Shown piece after piece: positions 44,382 to 55,500 of a stretch of 64,000 nucleotides of DNA. This DNA is from Pseudeuparius sepicola (lineage: Eukaryota; Arthropoda; Insecta; Coleoptera; Anthribidae), in contig OY987298.1 in assembly GCA_963920635.1 (NCBI GenBank), positions 56,771,949 through 56,835,948 of the forward strand. Direction: 5' to 3'. Position numbers and translations under genes: made by a program. How positions within the stretch are numbered: position 1 is the first letter of the stretch; every line of letters starts with the position of its first letter. The notes beneath the pieces were generated by a model that did no database searches, was not told the origin of the DNA, and saw nothing but the letters and a program-made list of their open reading frames with translations.

Positions 44382-46965
44382 GAGGGGCGGACTGGTAATG
44401 TGGGCAGAAGGGCCGATCTCGCTAGGTCAAGAAAGGGCCGATAGAGAAATTAAAATCAGCCTTTCTTGTTACTGGGTTGAGGCCGGCATTTGTATAATAG
44501 GGTACTTGACAATATTTTTAATTGCTCTAAAATCAAACTCAGTTTACAGTATATAGATGAACCAACATAACACGTAATAAATGAAACAACGGCTATTAAC
44601 CCTTATTTATTAAAAACGAAGTTGCACAATTTTCTTAGGCTGAAATCTACAGTATCGTCGTTTTACTCGTATTGTCTAGAACGCCGAATGCGGAGGCCAA
44701 ACGCGGCAACCTCTGTGCCTGTCAGAAGAAACGGCCTTGCAACGTTGTCGGTGCCCGTTTGCGTAGAACAAAGGGAAATTTTACTTTTCTATTTAAATGT
44801 CTCCAGCTTTCCAATGAATATCTATTATTTAATGTATTGCAAGTTTTGAGCTTTAATTGCACACAAAAATGTCGCATAAATACTTTTTATGCATGTGTTC
44901 CGTGTATTGACTCCTCTAATGGTGTCTGTATATGCTGCACCCGATGGAAACTAAATCCTTCATCTCTGTCACTGACACTTTGGTTAAAGTATGTGTACCT
45001 ATAAGTATATATGAAACATGTGCGACAAATATTAAGACTTCAATAATGTGGAAATATTCGCGTATGTGGCAACGCCACCCGTCCACCCAAGCCAGACGTC
45101 CCGTCATGCTAACTGTCATTTCTTATGCCGCTCAATATAAATATTAGTCTAAAAACTTGCTAATTACGTAGATATCATTTTTAGTAATACTCGTAGGGTT
45201 TTATGCAAGTGTCCAGAAATTGTTTTATCAAGTTTGTAAAATTTCGTCAAGTATACCCTATTACGCGGCTGGTGGCCGAGTTCATGTGGTGGGACGTCAG
45301 TCAGCACACTGTCACACTACTGGTGCCCAAGGCCTACTATAAAGACAGGCCCTGGCGCACAAAAATCACGTGACCATCTTACTCGGACGTTACATGTCAT
45401 TTGTCGCATAACTGAAAGCGGCAGCTTGGGTTTTGGGAACTTTTCAATGTTAAAAGTGTTTTTAAACGTCTTAGTTTATATTTTAGAAACAAGTTTGTGT
45501 CTAGTGCGCGTGTGTCCTGGCGGAGGGGAACCGCCCGGGTGTTATTATGGCCTCTGGGTGTCTGGGTGGGAGTCGTGCCGTCCAAGAGTATTGGTGCCGC
45601 TCGCACCGACGCGACGCGACGCGTGTGAGCGCTGTAAGGGGAATTCTCCCCCGAACCACAGAATAGGGAACCCGGAATTGACATGGGACAGTATTAGTAT
45701 TGGACAGTGGAGCCTGAGACACAGAGGGGTGAACTGCTTACGGGAGATCCGCGAGTTCAGACGGTCCGGGTGGCTGGAAGCCGTTCCCGTTGACCACGTT
45801 CGGGTTTGTGTATTTATTGTATTCACCATTCACCTTGTGCGAAATAAATCAGTGTTGTAACGTACTCGAGGATTTTCGTTGTCGACCCACGCCCTGATAT
45901 GGTTTCTATTCGGTCTTTCACGCTGCCGATCAACTGAGACCTCGTCAATATTTACAGTATACCTACCGAGGTTAGTTTTCATTTTTATTTCGTAAAAAAT
46001 AACCTAAATACCAAATATTTTGTCTGTTTATATTATATTTATACATATTACAAAAGCCAGGGAGAAAGTGTCGCCATATCAAACATTTGTTTTGCCTCGG
46101 TATGAAAATTTCCGCCAAAAATGGATTCGTCAAATCCCAACTGAGATTTAATTTCTAAAAAACCCTTAAGTATGTGTGGCTAACACATTTTCAAGAAAGT
46201 GAAACAATAATTAAAGTGGACAAATGTGTTGTGGGAGGAAAATACCTATAGAGAATATCACCTAAGCTAAAAGAAGGTGATGTCCCAACAATTTTTGAGA
46301 ATGTGTCAAAATATTGTAAGTGCAGTGCCGTTTAACTCTTAGCCTAAAACAGCTGAGGCAGGTTGAAAATTTTGAAAAAAATGTAAATGTAAATGTAATA
46401 AAATTCAGTGGTTTGTTTAATGATAAATGTAATAGATGAAAGAAAACTTGCCAAATTGTTACGAAATTTGTTTCTTCTACTTATCTCCAAAAATGCCTTT
46501 CGTTATATAGAACTAAGTTGGAGTTAAGTTGGATTATGCGATTATGCGTTAGCGCCGTGGCCTGTCTTTATCGTTGGCCTCGACTGGTGCCCTGGTGCTG
46601 AAACTAAGAAGCTTCATTCATTCAAATGAATCATGGACAGAGCAATAGAAATGATGTGTTCAATAAAAGTCCACTTTTGAGTTCACTTCTAAAATATTAA
46701 GAATACTAAAATGAACTTAAAGATGATATGTAAATACGTTTAAATAAATGTTATTTGCACTTTGCGCTCTCCTGTATTTATATTTATACCTTAGAAGAGG
46801 TTATTTTAGTAAAATTAAAACTTGAAAAGTATTTTAAAACGGCGCCTAAAATCGTGTTTCAAGAGTTGACATTTCCAATTAATTCCTGGGAAAAGTCCAG
46901 GATCCCCCTCTTCCAACGGTTGTCCTACCTATAGGGGGCCGTTTTTTCTTCCCAGTCCGCCCCTG
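44382..46965. mobile_element. hAT-like element in duplication copy 2
   Basis: Same element as 39487-42075, brought along by the tandem duplication and not by transposition, because its flanks are duplicated too. Confidence 0.65.
45258..45955. other. GC-rich block flanked by an 8-bp repeat, copy 2
   Basis: Duplicate of the block at 40363-41060, identical in every part I compared. Confidence 0.35.
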
Positions 46966-48190
46966 TCCAAATTAAGTGATTCATCAAAAAGGTGCCTCAT
47001 TTCCTATTGTTTCAAGCGTCAAGTTAAAAGTTAGAAATAATATATTTGAATTATTTTTGTTAATGATTATAAATTAGTTAATATTAGTTGTAAATTTTCA
47101 TGATTTTATTTAGTAATATCAACTTTTTTCAATTAAAATTTGTTCATTAATCAGAATAATCAGGTCTTTTGGACAAATCATTCTGAATGTGAGATTTTAA
47201 ATTCTTTGCATTAAATAGTATTATTGCATATACCTATAGCAACCTTAATATACAGCTATGTATATTATTGTTAAGTGACTTTAGTCTGCTATTAATATAA
47301 GTACATATTATGGAGTAGTTTTAAAATTATTGTATACAATGTTTTTTAATTAAACATAAAAATTCATTTTGTTTGTTGATAAGACTGACTGAAAAAAAAT
47401 ATTAAGCACATTCTATTAATATTTCGCAATCTTATAACGATACTATGTTTTGATACTTGGCAGTTGGAGTTTAATTCATCAATTTTTTATTCTCTTTCAT
47501 TTTCATATCTTGAGTTTTTTGGATAAAATGCATGGTATTCAACGGGTGATTTTTTTATGGAACAACAACAGGAGGAATGGGGACAATTATAGTATGTTAA
47601 TTAGGTACTAATGCTACTTATTTTTGATAATCGCAGCTTTATTAAAATTTCTACATTTTCAACTTTGTGAATTTTATAACTGCACTGGGATAATGGCATT
47701 GAAATCTAAGGCACTTTCCTCCCGTGGCGCTTTGATCTCATAGAATCAGAGCATTTCCGAACGAAGTCGGCTACTAGTACTAGTAGGTAGGTATTATTAC
47801 ATTGGTCGAATCAGATATCAGATATAATAATAGTACGGGAGCCAGCTACATTCTCTTGATGGTCACTTAAGTGATAGATTCCATGCTGTGTGTGGCAGTT
47901 GACTAGTTTACAGTTTTAGAAATAGGTTTTAAGTTAACGCTGCTAGAAACGACAACACTTTGGGAAGTTTGTTTTTCACAAAAAAAGCCAAAACTCCTTT
48001 TAAATTAAAATCTTCAGTCGTCTACAGCATTCCTTGTATGGGTTACCCCAAATGTTAACCAAAAAAGACTACAAAAATTAAAAAAAAATTAGGTTGAACG
48101 GCTTTGGTTGCACATAATGTGAGGTAAGAAGGACATGAATTTGAATTTGATGAAGCTAAAATTTTGGAACACAGAACAATCATTGCAATC

Positions 48191-49096
48191 GACTCATGCA
48201 AGAAATGATTTTCATTAAAAAATATAATAATGTTAATACGCGCATAGACATGGTCGCGAAGAGAATGCACCATGAAGAGTCTTCGGAAGAAAGTAGGTAC
48301 CCCAAATTCGAGAACTTTTAGAATTGTCTGCAATATCCGATGAGAATGACAAGCATCCACAGTTCGTCTACGTGAATTTCGATCTATAAAGATGGTAGAG
48401 GCCTGCAGGAGCTCCGCAAATTTCCTCCGCAATTTATTATTAAAGCGGCGGATATTTGGCGGAATTTATGGTCCATATAAAGTTTTTCGGGCTCTCCTCG
48501 CCTTAAGTAAAACTTAACAGCATGTAAAGATCTGGTAATCTATGCACTTAGGCAAAGCGTTTAGTTAAAGTGCAGCGGGGCTCCGGAGATAAATCTTGGT
48601 TCGTGCGCAAACACTCCAGCGATGAGGGGACGAAGGAAAGAGGAACGGCACCCGCCGATTGAAGAATGATACCGGAGAAAATCGTATTGGCACTATGCGA
48701 TCCAAGCTAAGCACTAATAGTTAGCATATTAAATATTACGCAAGAACTAGTTTGGTTTCTTTAATTATAAGGGTATATTGGAGGCACATTGCTTGTGACT
48801 GCACACGTTGCGGCAAGAGGCGAAGCCAAGTGCCTTCAAGTGCACGCGACGAATTGTGCACTGTACTTTGTGCACGGCTTTGGATCACATTTGAAAAAAA
48901 TTGAAATGCAGCAAGTATCAACATACTATCCAAGGATAAAATTTTTACTACTTTTGATCATATTTACTTAAATAAAAAAACACACAAAAAATAATTTAAA
49001 GGATGCATGCCATGAAATTAAGATTAGATTATTTCTTGTGAAAGATACTTACTTAAGTAAATAAAAATATTATCAAAAGGGTAATAAATATTATAA
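48191..49096. other. Unassigned sequence after the tandem duplication
   Basis: A 125-codon minus-strand frame (48055-48432) runs across the duplication breakpoint, so the region left of 48190 also exists at 43124-43301 with a different continuation. It has no domain I can name. The original, pre-duplication sequence is probably this one. 48480-48700 is GC-richer and unassigned. A 38-bp segment at 48909-48946 recurs at 55249-55286. Confidence 0.4.
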
Positions 49097-49144
49097 TCTA
49101 GCTGACCCGACAGACGTTGTCCTGTCTTAACTATGGATATTCAA

Positions 49145-49368
49145 TTCGAACTGGAATAAATTAAAAAAACAAAAACATAGTGTTTATTGTAATGCTTTTT
49201 GATACACAAAATTCTTAGTTTTGTTTTCTGGCGCATAAATAAATAATGTTGAAGATTTTCCGACGCGGGAGCAGGCGAAATACAATTGGCCATGTGAAAA
49301 ACATGGATTTTCAAGATTGATGCCACAAACACTTAACGACTGCCCTTGGGATTTATTTATCAATTTAT
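49145..49368 (-). pseudogene. Helitron helicase C-terminal fragment (minus copy)
   Basis: The minus strand encodes NKLINKSQGQSLSVCGINLE, then NPCFSHGQLYFACSRVGK and SSTLFIYAPENKTKNFVYQ. These are the last conserved motifs of the PIF1-like helicase in Helitron Rep/Hel proteins, including the CSRVG motif VI. Only about 70 residues remain. It lies head-to-head with a second copy at 49462-49689. Confidence 0.85.
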
Positions 49369-49461
49369 TGTTGCGGAAAAATAAATGACCCGACAGACGT
49401 TGTCCTGACCCGTCCTGACAGACGTTGTTCTGACATGTCCTGACCCGGGATTCCCAACGAC

Positions 49462-49689
49462 ATGCCATTTGACTTTAAACTATTATTACAATTTCCAGTG
49501 CGGCTTGCATTTGCAATGTCGATAAATAAATCCAAAGGGCAGTCGTTAAGTGTTTGTGGCAAATCCATGTTTTTCAAATGGCCAATTGTATATGTCGCCT
49601 GCTGCCGCGTCGGAAAATCTTCAACATTATTTATTTATGCGCCAGAAAACAAAACTAAGAATTTTGTGTATCAAAAAGCATTACAATAA
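49462..49689 (+). pseudogene. Helitron helicase C-terminal fragment (plus copy)
   Basis: The plus strand encodes LQFPVRLAFAMSINKSKGQS, LSVCGKS, an eroded ACCRVGK (motif VI, with one serine replaced by cysteine), and SSTLFIYAPENKTKNFVYQ. A deletion of about eight residues removes the INLENPCF portion seen in the minus copy. Helitrons move by rolling-circle replication; this fragment cannot encode a functional helicase. Confidence 0.85.
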
Positions 49690-49774
49690 ACACTATGTTT
49701 TGAATATTCATAGTTAAGACAGGACAACGTCTGTCGGTCACTACCATAACGTGAGAAATACTTCATTAATCTTT

Positions 49775-50086
49775 TTTTAAGTTTTCTGAAATTTTCCAAT
49801 TTTCTGCGCAATTTTCTTAATTTTTCTTTCCGTAAAAACCTTCTATAAGGCTTTAGTGGAATCGGTAAAGCCGTTTTCAAGTTATGGCGTGACCAAGGGA
49901 AATAGGGATTCATTTTTATATATGTTTTCTGAAATTTTCCAATTTCCTGCGCAATTTTCTTATTTTTTTTCCGTAAAAACCTTCTATAAGGCTTTAGAAG
50001 ACTTATTAAAAAAAGATAAATGGAATCGGTAAAGCCGTTCTCAAGTTATGGTGTGACCAAGGGAAATAGGGATTCATTTTTATATA
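49775..50086. repeat. Tandem duplicate of a 145-165 bp unit
   Basis: Two copies share TTTTCTGAAATTTTCCAATT, TGCGCAATTTTCTTA, CGTAAAAACCTTCTATAAGG, GGAATCGGTAAAGCCGTT and AGGGAAATAGGGATTCATTT. The second copy carries an extra 23 bases (AGACTTATTAAAAAAAG...). A TA element is inserted right at the end of the second copy. Sequence of this type is often found next to Helitron ends in insects, which fits its position. Confidence 0.8.
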
Positions 50087-50658
50087 CAGGGTGAGTTTTT
50101 TCGATGCCGACTATGAGGATCTCGGAAACTAGCAGAGCTAGAACAAAGGTTAAATGGGGAAAGAATTGCAGTTTTGAATGCTCAATCTAATGCCCCTTTT
50201 GGATTTTTAAAAAAGTTCATGGCTCACTAGATATTTTGAAAAGAGTGATTTTTTGCTATTTCATCAGATCTCTGTAGCTCCGTTATTTCTGATTATACAG
50301 AAAAACTGTAGAGACAAAAATTGTAGATAATTTTGGGCTTAATAAGGCAATCCTATCCAATTTTTATGTTGTTTGTGCTTTTTGAGATATGACATAAACT
50401 TTTATTTTTTTAAATGTAAATCATAGTTGGCTGTAGCCTTATCAAATCGGCCATTTTTTGAGCTTTCCAAAGATATAATACTCGGCATAGTTATTATAAA
50501 AAATAAAATAGCTATGGCTAATTTTCTGATTTTTTTAAATTTTCACATAGTCAGCCATGGAATATTTTCATAATTACGTTCTATTTTATAATAAGACATA
50601 CTTCAAACTTTCATATATTTTATTTTAAGCTGGTAACAAAATGTAACAAAACAAAAAT

Positions 50659-50829
50659 TATCATGATGGAGCTCCACCACATAATTATTTGCCCGTAAGA
50701 AATTACCTAGATAAGCTCTATCCAAATAGTTGGATAGGGAGAAATAGACCTATTTCCTGGCACCCCCGATCCCCCGATTTGTCTGTTTTGGATTTATTTT
50801 TGTGGGGAACAGTACAAAATAATGTATGA
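50659..50829 (+). pseudogene. Mariner-like transposase catalytic fragment
   Basis: An open stretch encodes YHDGAPPHNYLPVRNYLDKL, then YPNSWIGRNRPISWHPRS and PDLSVLDLFLWGTVQNNV, ending in a stop. It carries the second (HDG) and third (LDLFLW) catalytic aspartates with 41 residues between them by my count. N-terminal and first catalytic parts are missing. It sits at the loop of the foldback at 50087-51390. Confidence 0.8.
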
Positions 50830-51392
50830 GGCAATCGTTGAATTAAGAGCAATTGCTAGTATTGACAGGCGCTCTCTAACAAAGGCGACAAAAAAAACAC
50901 CTTTTTTATTTTAAAAGGTGACCTTTTAAAATAATAATAATTTGAATTTGAGTTTTTTTATTTTTGTTTTATTTTGTTACATTTTGTTACCAGTTAAAAA
51001 CAAAATATTAGAAAGTTTGAAGTATGTCTAATTATAAAATAGAACGTAATTATGAAAATATTCCATGGCTGACTATGTGAAAATTTTTAAAAAATCAGAA
51101 AATTAGCCATAGCTCTTTTATTTTTTATAATAACTATGCCGAGTATTATATCTTTGGGAAGCTCAAAAAATGGCCGATTTTATAAGGCCACAGTCAACTA
51201 TGATTTGCATTTAAAAAAACACAAGTTTATGTCATATCGCAAAAATCACAAACAACTTAAAATATTGGATCAGATTGTCTTATTAAGCCCGAAATTATCT
51301 ACAATTTTTGTCTCTACTGTTTTTCTGTATAATCAGAAATAACGGAGCTACAGAGATCTGATGAAATAGCAAAAAATCACTATTTTCAAAAT

Positions 51393-52560
51393 ATAGAGGG
51401 TGATTCAGTTCCGGTGCTCAACATGGGGATCTAGGAAACCGTAACAGATACGGTCAAATGGAGGCAAACTTGCGCCTTTGGGCGCCCAACTATATGCCGT
51501 TGAGAAAGTTAAAATATTTTCATGGGTTGCTGAGATATTTAAGAAAAACCGAATTTTTGAAAATTAGATTTTATTTTTTTCTGGTGCTATTTGCGACAAT
51601 ATTGAAAAATAAATTATACTTTTTCATTGCAAATTTTTATGGACTACGTGGTGGTATTTTTTGATTTTAGGGGCGACGTTTCCTTTTTTAGATAGAGGGA
51701 TCATCTTCATTTTTTTAAATACGGACCTGGATTTTTTATTCCATATTTCGAAATAAATCGTTGTCCTGAGTACAACGATGTATCACACATACATATTTTT
51801 TCTCGTTTTGGCCGCCAAAATGCACATTTACTACGAAAAAAATTAATACGGTCCTGGATTATGCATTTTTCTCTCTTTTTTTCAAAGCTATTCCAATTAT
51901 TATAACAGGTGATCATTTTTTATACCTACTGGATTAATTAAACTCTATGTTTGTCATATTTTGAAATTCTTTTTTATACTCTAGGTAAAATTTTTATCTA
52001 GAGCATAAAAAAGAATTTCAAAATACGAAAAACATGGAGTATAATTAATCCAGTAGATATTAAAATAATGATCACCTGTTATAATTGGAATAGCTTTGAA
52101 AAAAAAGAGAAAATGCATAGTCCAGGACCGTATTAATTTTTTTTCGTAGTAAATGTGCATTTTAGCAGCTAAAACTGGAAAAAATATGTATGTGTCATAC
52201 ATCGTTGTACTCAGGACAACGATTTATTTCGAAATATGGAATAAAAAATCCAGGTCCGTATTTAAAAAAATGAAGATGATCCCTCTATCTCAAATACAAA
52301 ATGTCGCCCCGAAAATCTAAAAATACCATGACGTAGTCCAGAAAAAGTTGCAATGAAAAAGTATAATTTATTTTTCAATATTATTGCAAATGGCACCAGA
52401 AAAAAATAAAATCTAATTTTCAAAAATTCGGTTTTTCTTAAATATCTCAGCAACCCATGAAAATATTTTAATTTTCTCAACGGCATATTGTTGGGCGCCC
52501 AAAGGCGCAAGTTTGCCCCCATTTGACCGACTTCGTATCTGTTACGGTTTCCGAGATCCC
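51393..52560. mobile_element. Second foldback nested in the composite element
   Basis: The left part, GAGGGTGATTCAGTTCCGG and onward through GTAACAGATACGG, CGCCTTTGGGCGCCCAAC and ATACGGACCTGGATTTTTTA, is mirrored on the right to about 52555. The small centre is at about 51985 (ATTTTTATCTAGAG). The right terminus lacks its last 35 or so bases, where it joins the outer element at GAGATCCCC. Frames of 60-129 codons on both strands follow from the mirrored sequence and are not called genes. Confidence 0.75.
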
Positions 52561-52793
52561 CAAAACTGCAATTCTTTCCCCATTTAACCTTTATTCTAGC
52601 TCTGCTAGTTTCCGAGATCCCCCCCCATAGTGGGCATCGAAAAAAACTCACCCTATATATAAATTTATTACATTTTTTTTTAAGTAAACCTACCTGCCAT
52701 ATCCATAGAAGAAAAAGTAAAAATGAAAAATTAGGTAGACATGTTGAATATTTTTGGACATTTTGTTACTAATTTTATTTGTTAAAGTAAGTA

Positions 52794-55120
52794 CAGGGTG
52801 GCCCATCCAAGCGGAAAAAGTGTGCTACGTGGAGACACGTTAACATAAAATCGTCATTCAAAAAATGAGATTGTAGTAAAAATTAAGGGGAATTCGAGGG
52901 TGTACCCTAATTTTGTATACGGGGGTCGGTTTTTTGCAAAATAAAAAAAATATTTTTTTTTACCTACACATCCATTAGAGAACCTTTAAGTAGTATTCCC
53001 GAATATTCAGTTTTTTAATATAACTTCCGGTTATAGCGGAAATGAAAGTGGTTTTCTCTATTTTACAACTTCCACATTTCTCTTAACCATCACAGGATTC
53101 CTTTTTTAATTCTGAATCCAACGATATATAATTTGACCTATTTATCTCCAACCATTTCCGAGAAATTTATCAGAGAAGCTCCATCAAACTAGATATATGG
53201 TCTCATGGTCGGTGTCTGATGTTCGATCTGAGTAGGCCAAACAATAAAACCAAATTCATGACAAATCAAGTCAGCGATGATAATAAAACTGACAATCGAG
53301 TAGGCTGTCAATTCAATATTTCTATTTACGTGTCAGATTAGTCTAAAATTTTGTTGCTGAATCTGTTAGTAGTTGCTGTTTAAAAAATGTTTTTGAAAGA
53401 AGAATGCTGTGATATTTTAGAGATCTTCATCAAAAATGATAAAAGATACGTTGAAACTTTGAGGGAGTATTCTCGTAAATATCCAAATAGAAATGTTCCG
53501 AGTGCTTCATTTATATGTAACCTGTATCGAAGATCCAGATCGACAGGAAGTGTGATTAGCAAGAGAAAAAAGGGTTTAGAATTAGTGAGGACGAGAGAGA
53601 ACGAATTTTAAATTATTTCAGAAGAAATAACGAAAAATCTCAGAGAGATGCAGCGAGAGACTTACAAATTCCCCGGTCTACAATACAAAGGGTAATGAAA
53701 TTAAGCAAATTTAAAGCCTTCAAAATATTAACTGTTCAAGCTATTCCCTGGAGATGCTCCAAGAAGACTGGAATATTGTCAAACAATGTTAAACTTTAAT
53801 TTTGCAAGAGGTGGAGCTGGATTTTTTAAACAAATTATTTGGTCCGATGAAGCTACATTTAAAACGGCGGGAATATACAACCGGAAAAATAGTATATTTT
53901 GGTCTGTTGACAATCCACGGGCATTTCGTGAAGTTGTGAAATCCGGCAGAAATTCCGTGGGTGTTTGGTGCGGAATTGTGGGAAATTTTATAATGGGCCC
54001 TCTATTTTATTCAGGAAGTATGACAGGTAGGAAATACCTACATTTAATCCAGAACGACTTGGAACAATACTTTGACCAGTTGCCATTAATTTTTCTTAAC
54101 CAACTCCAAGAAAGACAATTAATATGGCAGCAAGATGGCGCTTCCTTCCATAACTGTGGGCCCATAACGGAATTTTTGAACAATTCGTTTGAAAATTGGA
54201 TTGGTAAACATGGAACGATAAGGTGGCCGCCACGTAGTCCAGATTTAACCCCCTTGGATTTTTTCTTGTGGGGGCATTTAAAAAATATAGTTTATAAGAA
54301 CCGCCCCGAAAATGTTGAGGAGATAAAGACGAGTAAAATTAGAAATTGATAGTTTAAACAATCGTCCCTTAATCTTTGAAAATGTCCGAAAAAATTTCTT
54401 AAAAAGACTAATGAAAACCATTTTGAACATTTAATGTAAATGAACTTCTAACTAATTTTTAATAACTAATCATATTGTTGTTGTTATAATAAATATGACA
54501 GTAGTAAAAATAATAAATGTTTAATAATTTCCACGAGATTTTTAATTAAGTTGAATGCAGTTGAATGGCTATAGCCACTTTAACATTCAGCCTACTCGCT
54601 TGTCAGTTTTATTATCATGGCTGACTTGATTTGTCATAAATTTGGTTTTATTGTTTGGCCTACTCAGATCGAACATCAAACACCGACCATGAGACCATGT
54701 ATCTAGTTTGATGGAGCTTCTCTGATAAATATCTCATAAACGGTTGGAGATAAATAGGTCAAATTATATATCGTTGGATTCAGAATTAAAAAAGGAATCC
54801 TGTGATGGTTAAGAGAAATGTGTAAGTTGTAAAATAGAGAAAACCACTTTCATTTCCGCTATAACCGGAAGTTATATTAAAAAACTGAATATTCGGGAAT
54901 ACTACTTAAAGGTTCTCTAATGGATGTGTAGGTAAAAAAATATATTTTTTATTTTGCAAAAAATTTGTTTTCGCGATAACTTTTTTACCGACCCCCGTAT
55001 ACAAAATAAGGGTACACCCTCGAATTCCCCTTAATTTTTACTACCTCATTTTTTGAATGACGATTTTATGTTAACCTGTCTCCACGTAGCACACTTTTTC
55101 CGCTTGGATGGGCCACCCTG
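52794..55120 (+). mobile_element. Near-complete mariner-like element, 2.3 kb, with about 0.5 kb inverted repeats
   Basis: Ends are CAGGGTGGCCCATCCAAGCG and its inverse, bordered by TA at 52792-52793 and 55121-55122. The terminal repeats extend unusually far, from 52794 to about 53310 and from about 54590 to 55120, with high identity (for example GAGTAGGCCAAACAATAAAA on both sides). Between them is a single transposase reading region on the plus strand. This is the most complete element in the window and a plausible source type for the shorter foldbacks. Confidence 0.9.
53387..54434 (+). pseudogene. DUF4817-type/DDE mariner-like transposase, frameshifted
   Basis: The N-terminal DNA-binding part (TLREYSRKYPNRNVPSASF, then RRSRSTGSV) begins at an ATG at 53387. 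After a shift near 53570 a second helix-turn-helix reads RERILNYFRRNNEKSQRDAA and LQIPRSTIQRVMK. After another shift near 53730, LFPGDAPRRLEYC leads into the DDE domain: WSDEATF (first D), WQQDGASFH (second D) and SPDLTPLDFFLWG (third D). A third shift near 54335 precedes the tail ENVRKNFLKRLMKTI, ending at 54434. The full protein would be about 345 residues, normal for the family. About 40 residues separate the last two aspartates. Confidence 0.88.
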
Positions 55121-55122
55121 TA

Positions 55123-55284
55123 CCTACCTAATATCTCTAGGAACTAATTTAGCCTAACTACCAAAAATCCGTCTTAATTTCATGGCTAGCTGCGTTATTC
55201 CAAATAATTTTTATTGAATTTAAGTCCGTATATCTAGCCAAAGGGAACAGCAAGTATCAACATACTATCCAAGGATCAAATTTT
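55123..55284. other. Unassigned; includes a 38-bp repeat shared with 48909
   Basis: 55249-55286 reads CAGCAAGTATCAACATACTA and then TCCAAGGATCAAATTTTT, the same as 48909-48946 except for one base. Otherwise featureless. Confidence 0.6.
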
Positions 55285-55500
55285 TATTTTGAGAGATAAT
55301 CGCTAGAATTTTTTTTGTTTTAAAGACCTTCGAATACCGCTTCTTTGGACCTTTCTACCATTTTCTAAATGCAAATACAGGGCCAGGTATACATTTTGTC
55401 TATACCCCAGAGTTTCACGAGAACCATTTAGCCATTTTTTATTTAAAATATGACACAACAGGGACGTCCCAAAACCCCCACATTTCAAATTTGAACAAAA
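55285..55500 (-). repeat. Interior fragment of the 27078 MITE family
   Basis: In inverse orientation to 27078-27413, this stretch carries GAGATAATCGC, AAAGACCTTCGAATACCGCTTC-like sequence, AAATGCAAATACAGGGC, CCATTTAGCCATTTTTTATT and CCAAAACCCCCA. It lacks the terminal repeats of the intact copy. Divergence is moderate, so the two copies are old. Confidence 0.7.

Larger units (their letters stand above)
43302..48190. repeat. Tandem duplication, copy 2 (about 4889 bp)
   Basis: Second, adjacent copy of 38407-43301. I found two differences: a replacement at about 46617-46622 that shortens it by 5 bp (copy 1 has CGTATTGGCC where copy 2 has ATTCA), and one A fewer in the run near 48080. After CATTGCAATC the sequence leaves the repeat and continues with GACTCATGC. 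The breakpoints show no obvious shared sequence. Confidence 0.95.
49098..49740. mobile_element. Inverted pair of Helitron 3' fragments
   Basis: The segment is bounded by GACCCGACAGACGTTGTCCT on the left and AGGACAACGTCTGTCGGTC on the right. It contains two helicase fragments in opposite directions. Between them (49385-49445) the ACAGACGTTGTCCTGAC motif is repeated two to three times with variation. The arrangement suggests a rearranged or head-to-head insertion of Helitron ends. Confidence 0.7.
50087..52655. mobile_element. Composite mariner-like foldback element
   Basis: Left end CAGGGTGAGTTTTTTCGATG and right end CATCGAAAAAAACTCACCCT are inverted, with TATA around them. The first 550 bp pair with 50985-51390 (CATAGTTGGCTGTRGCC, AATTACGTTCTATTTTATAA and others). 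The last 95 bases pair with the first 95. Between lies a transposase fragment (50659) and a second foldback (51393-52560) that replaced about 75 bp of the right arm. It is therefore a mosaic of two related elements. Confidence 0.75.

Noticed and set aside
38407..48190. LTR retrotransposon or provirus with long terminal repeats
   Set aside because: The copies are directly adjacent with no internal region, lack TG...CA ends, and contain a complete hAT-like element with its flanks, so it is a tandem duplication.
51458..52651. Pair of related proteins on opposite strands (near 51458 and 52262)
   Set aside because: They are mirror translations of the two arms of one foldback element.
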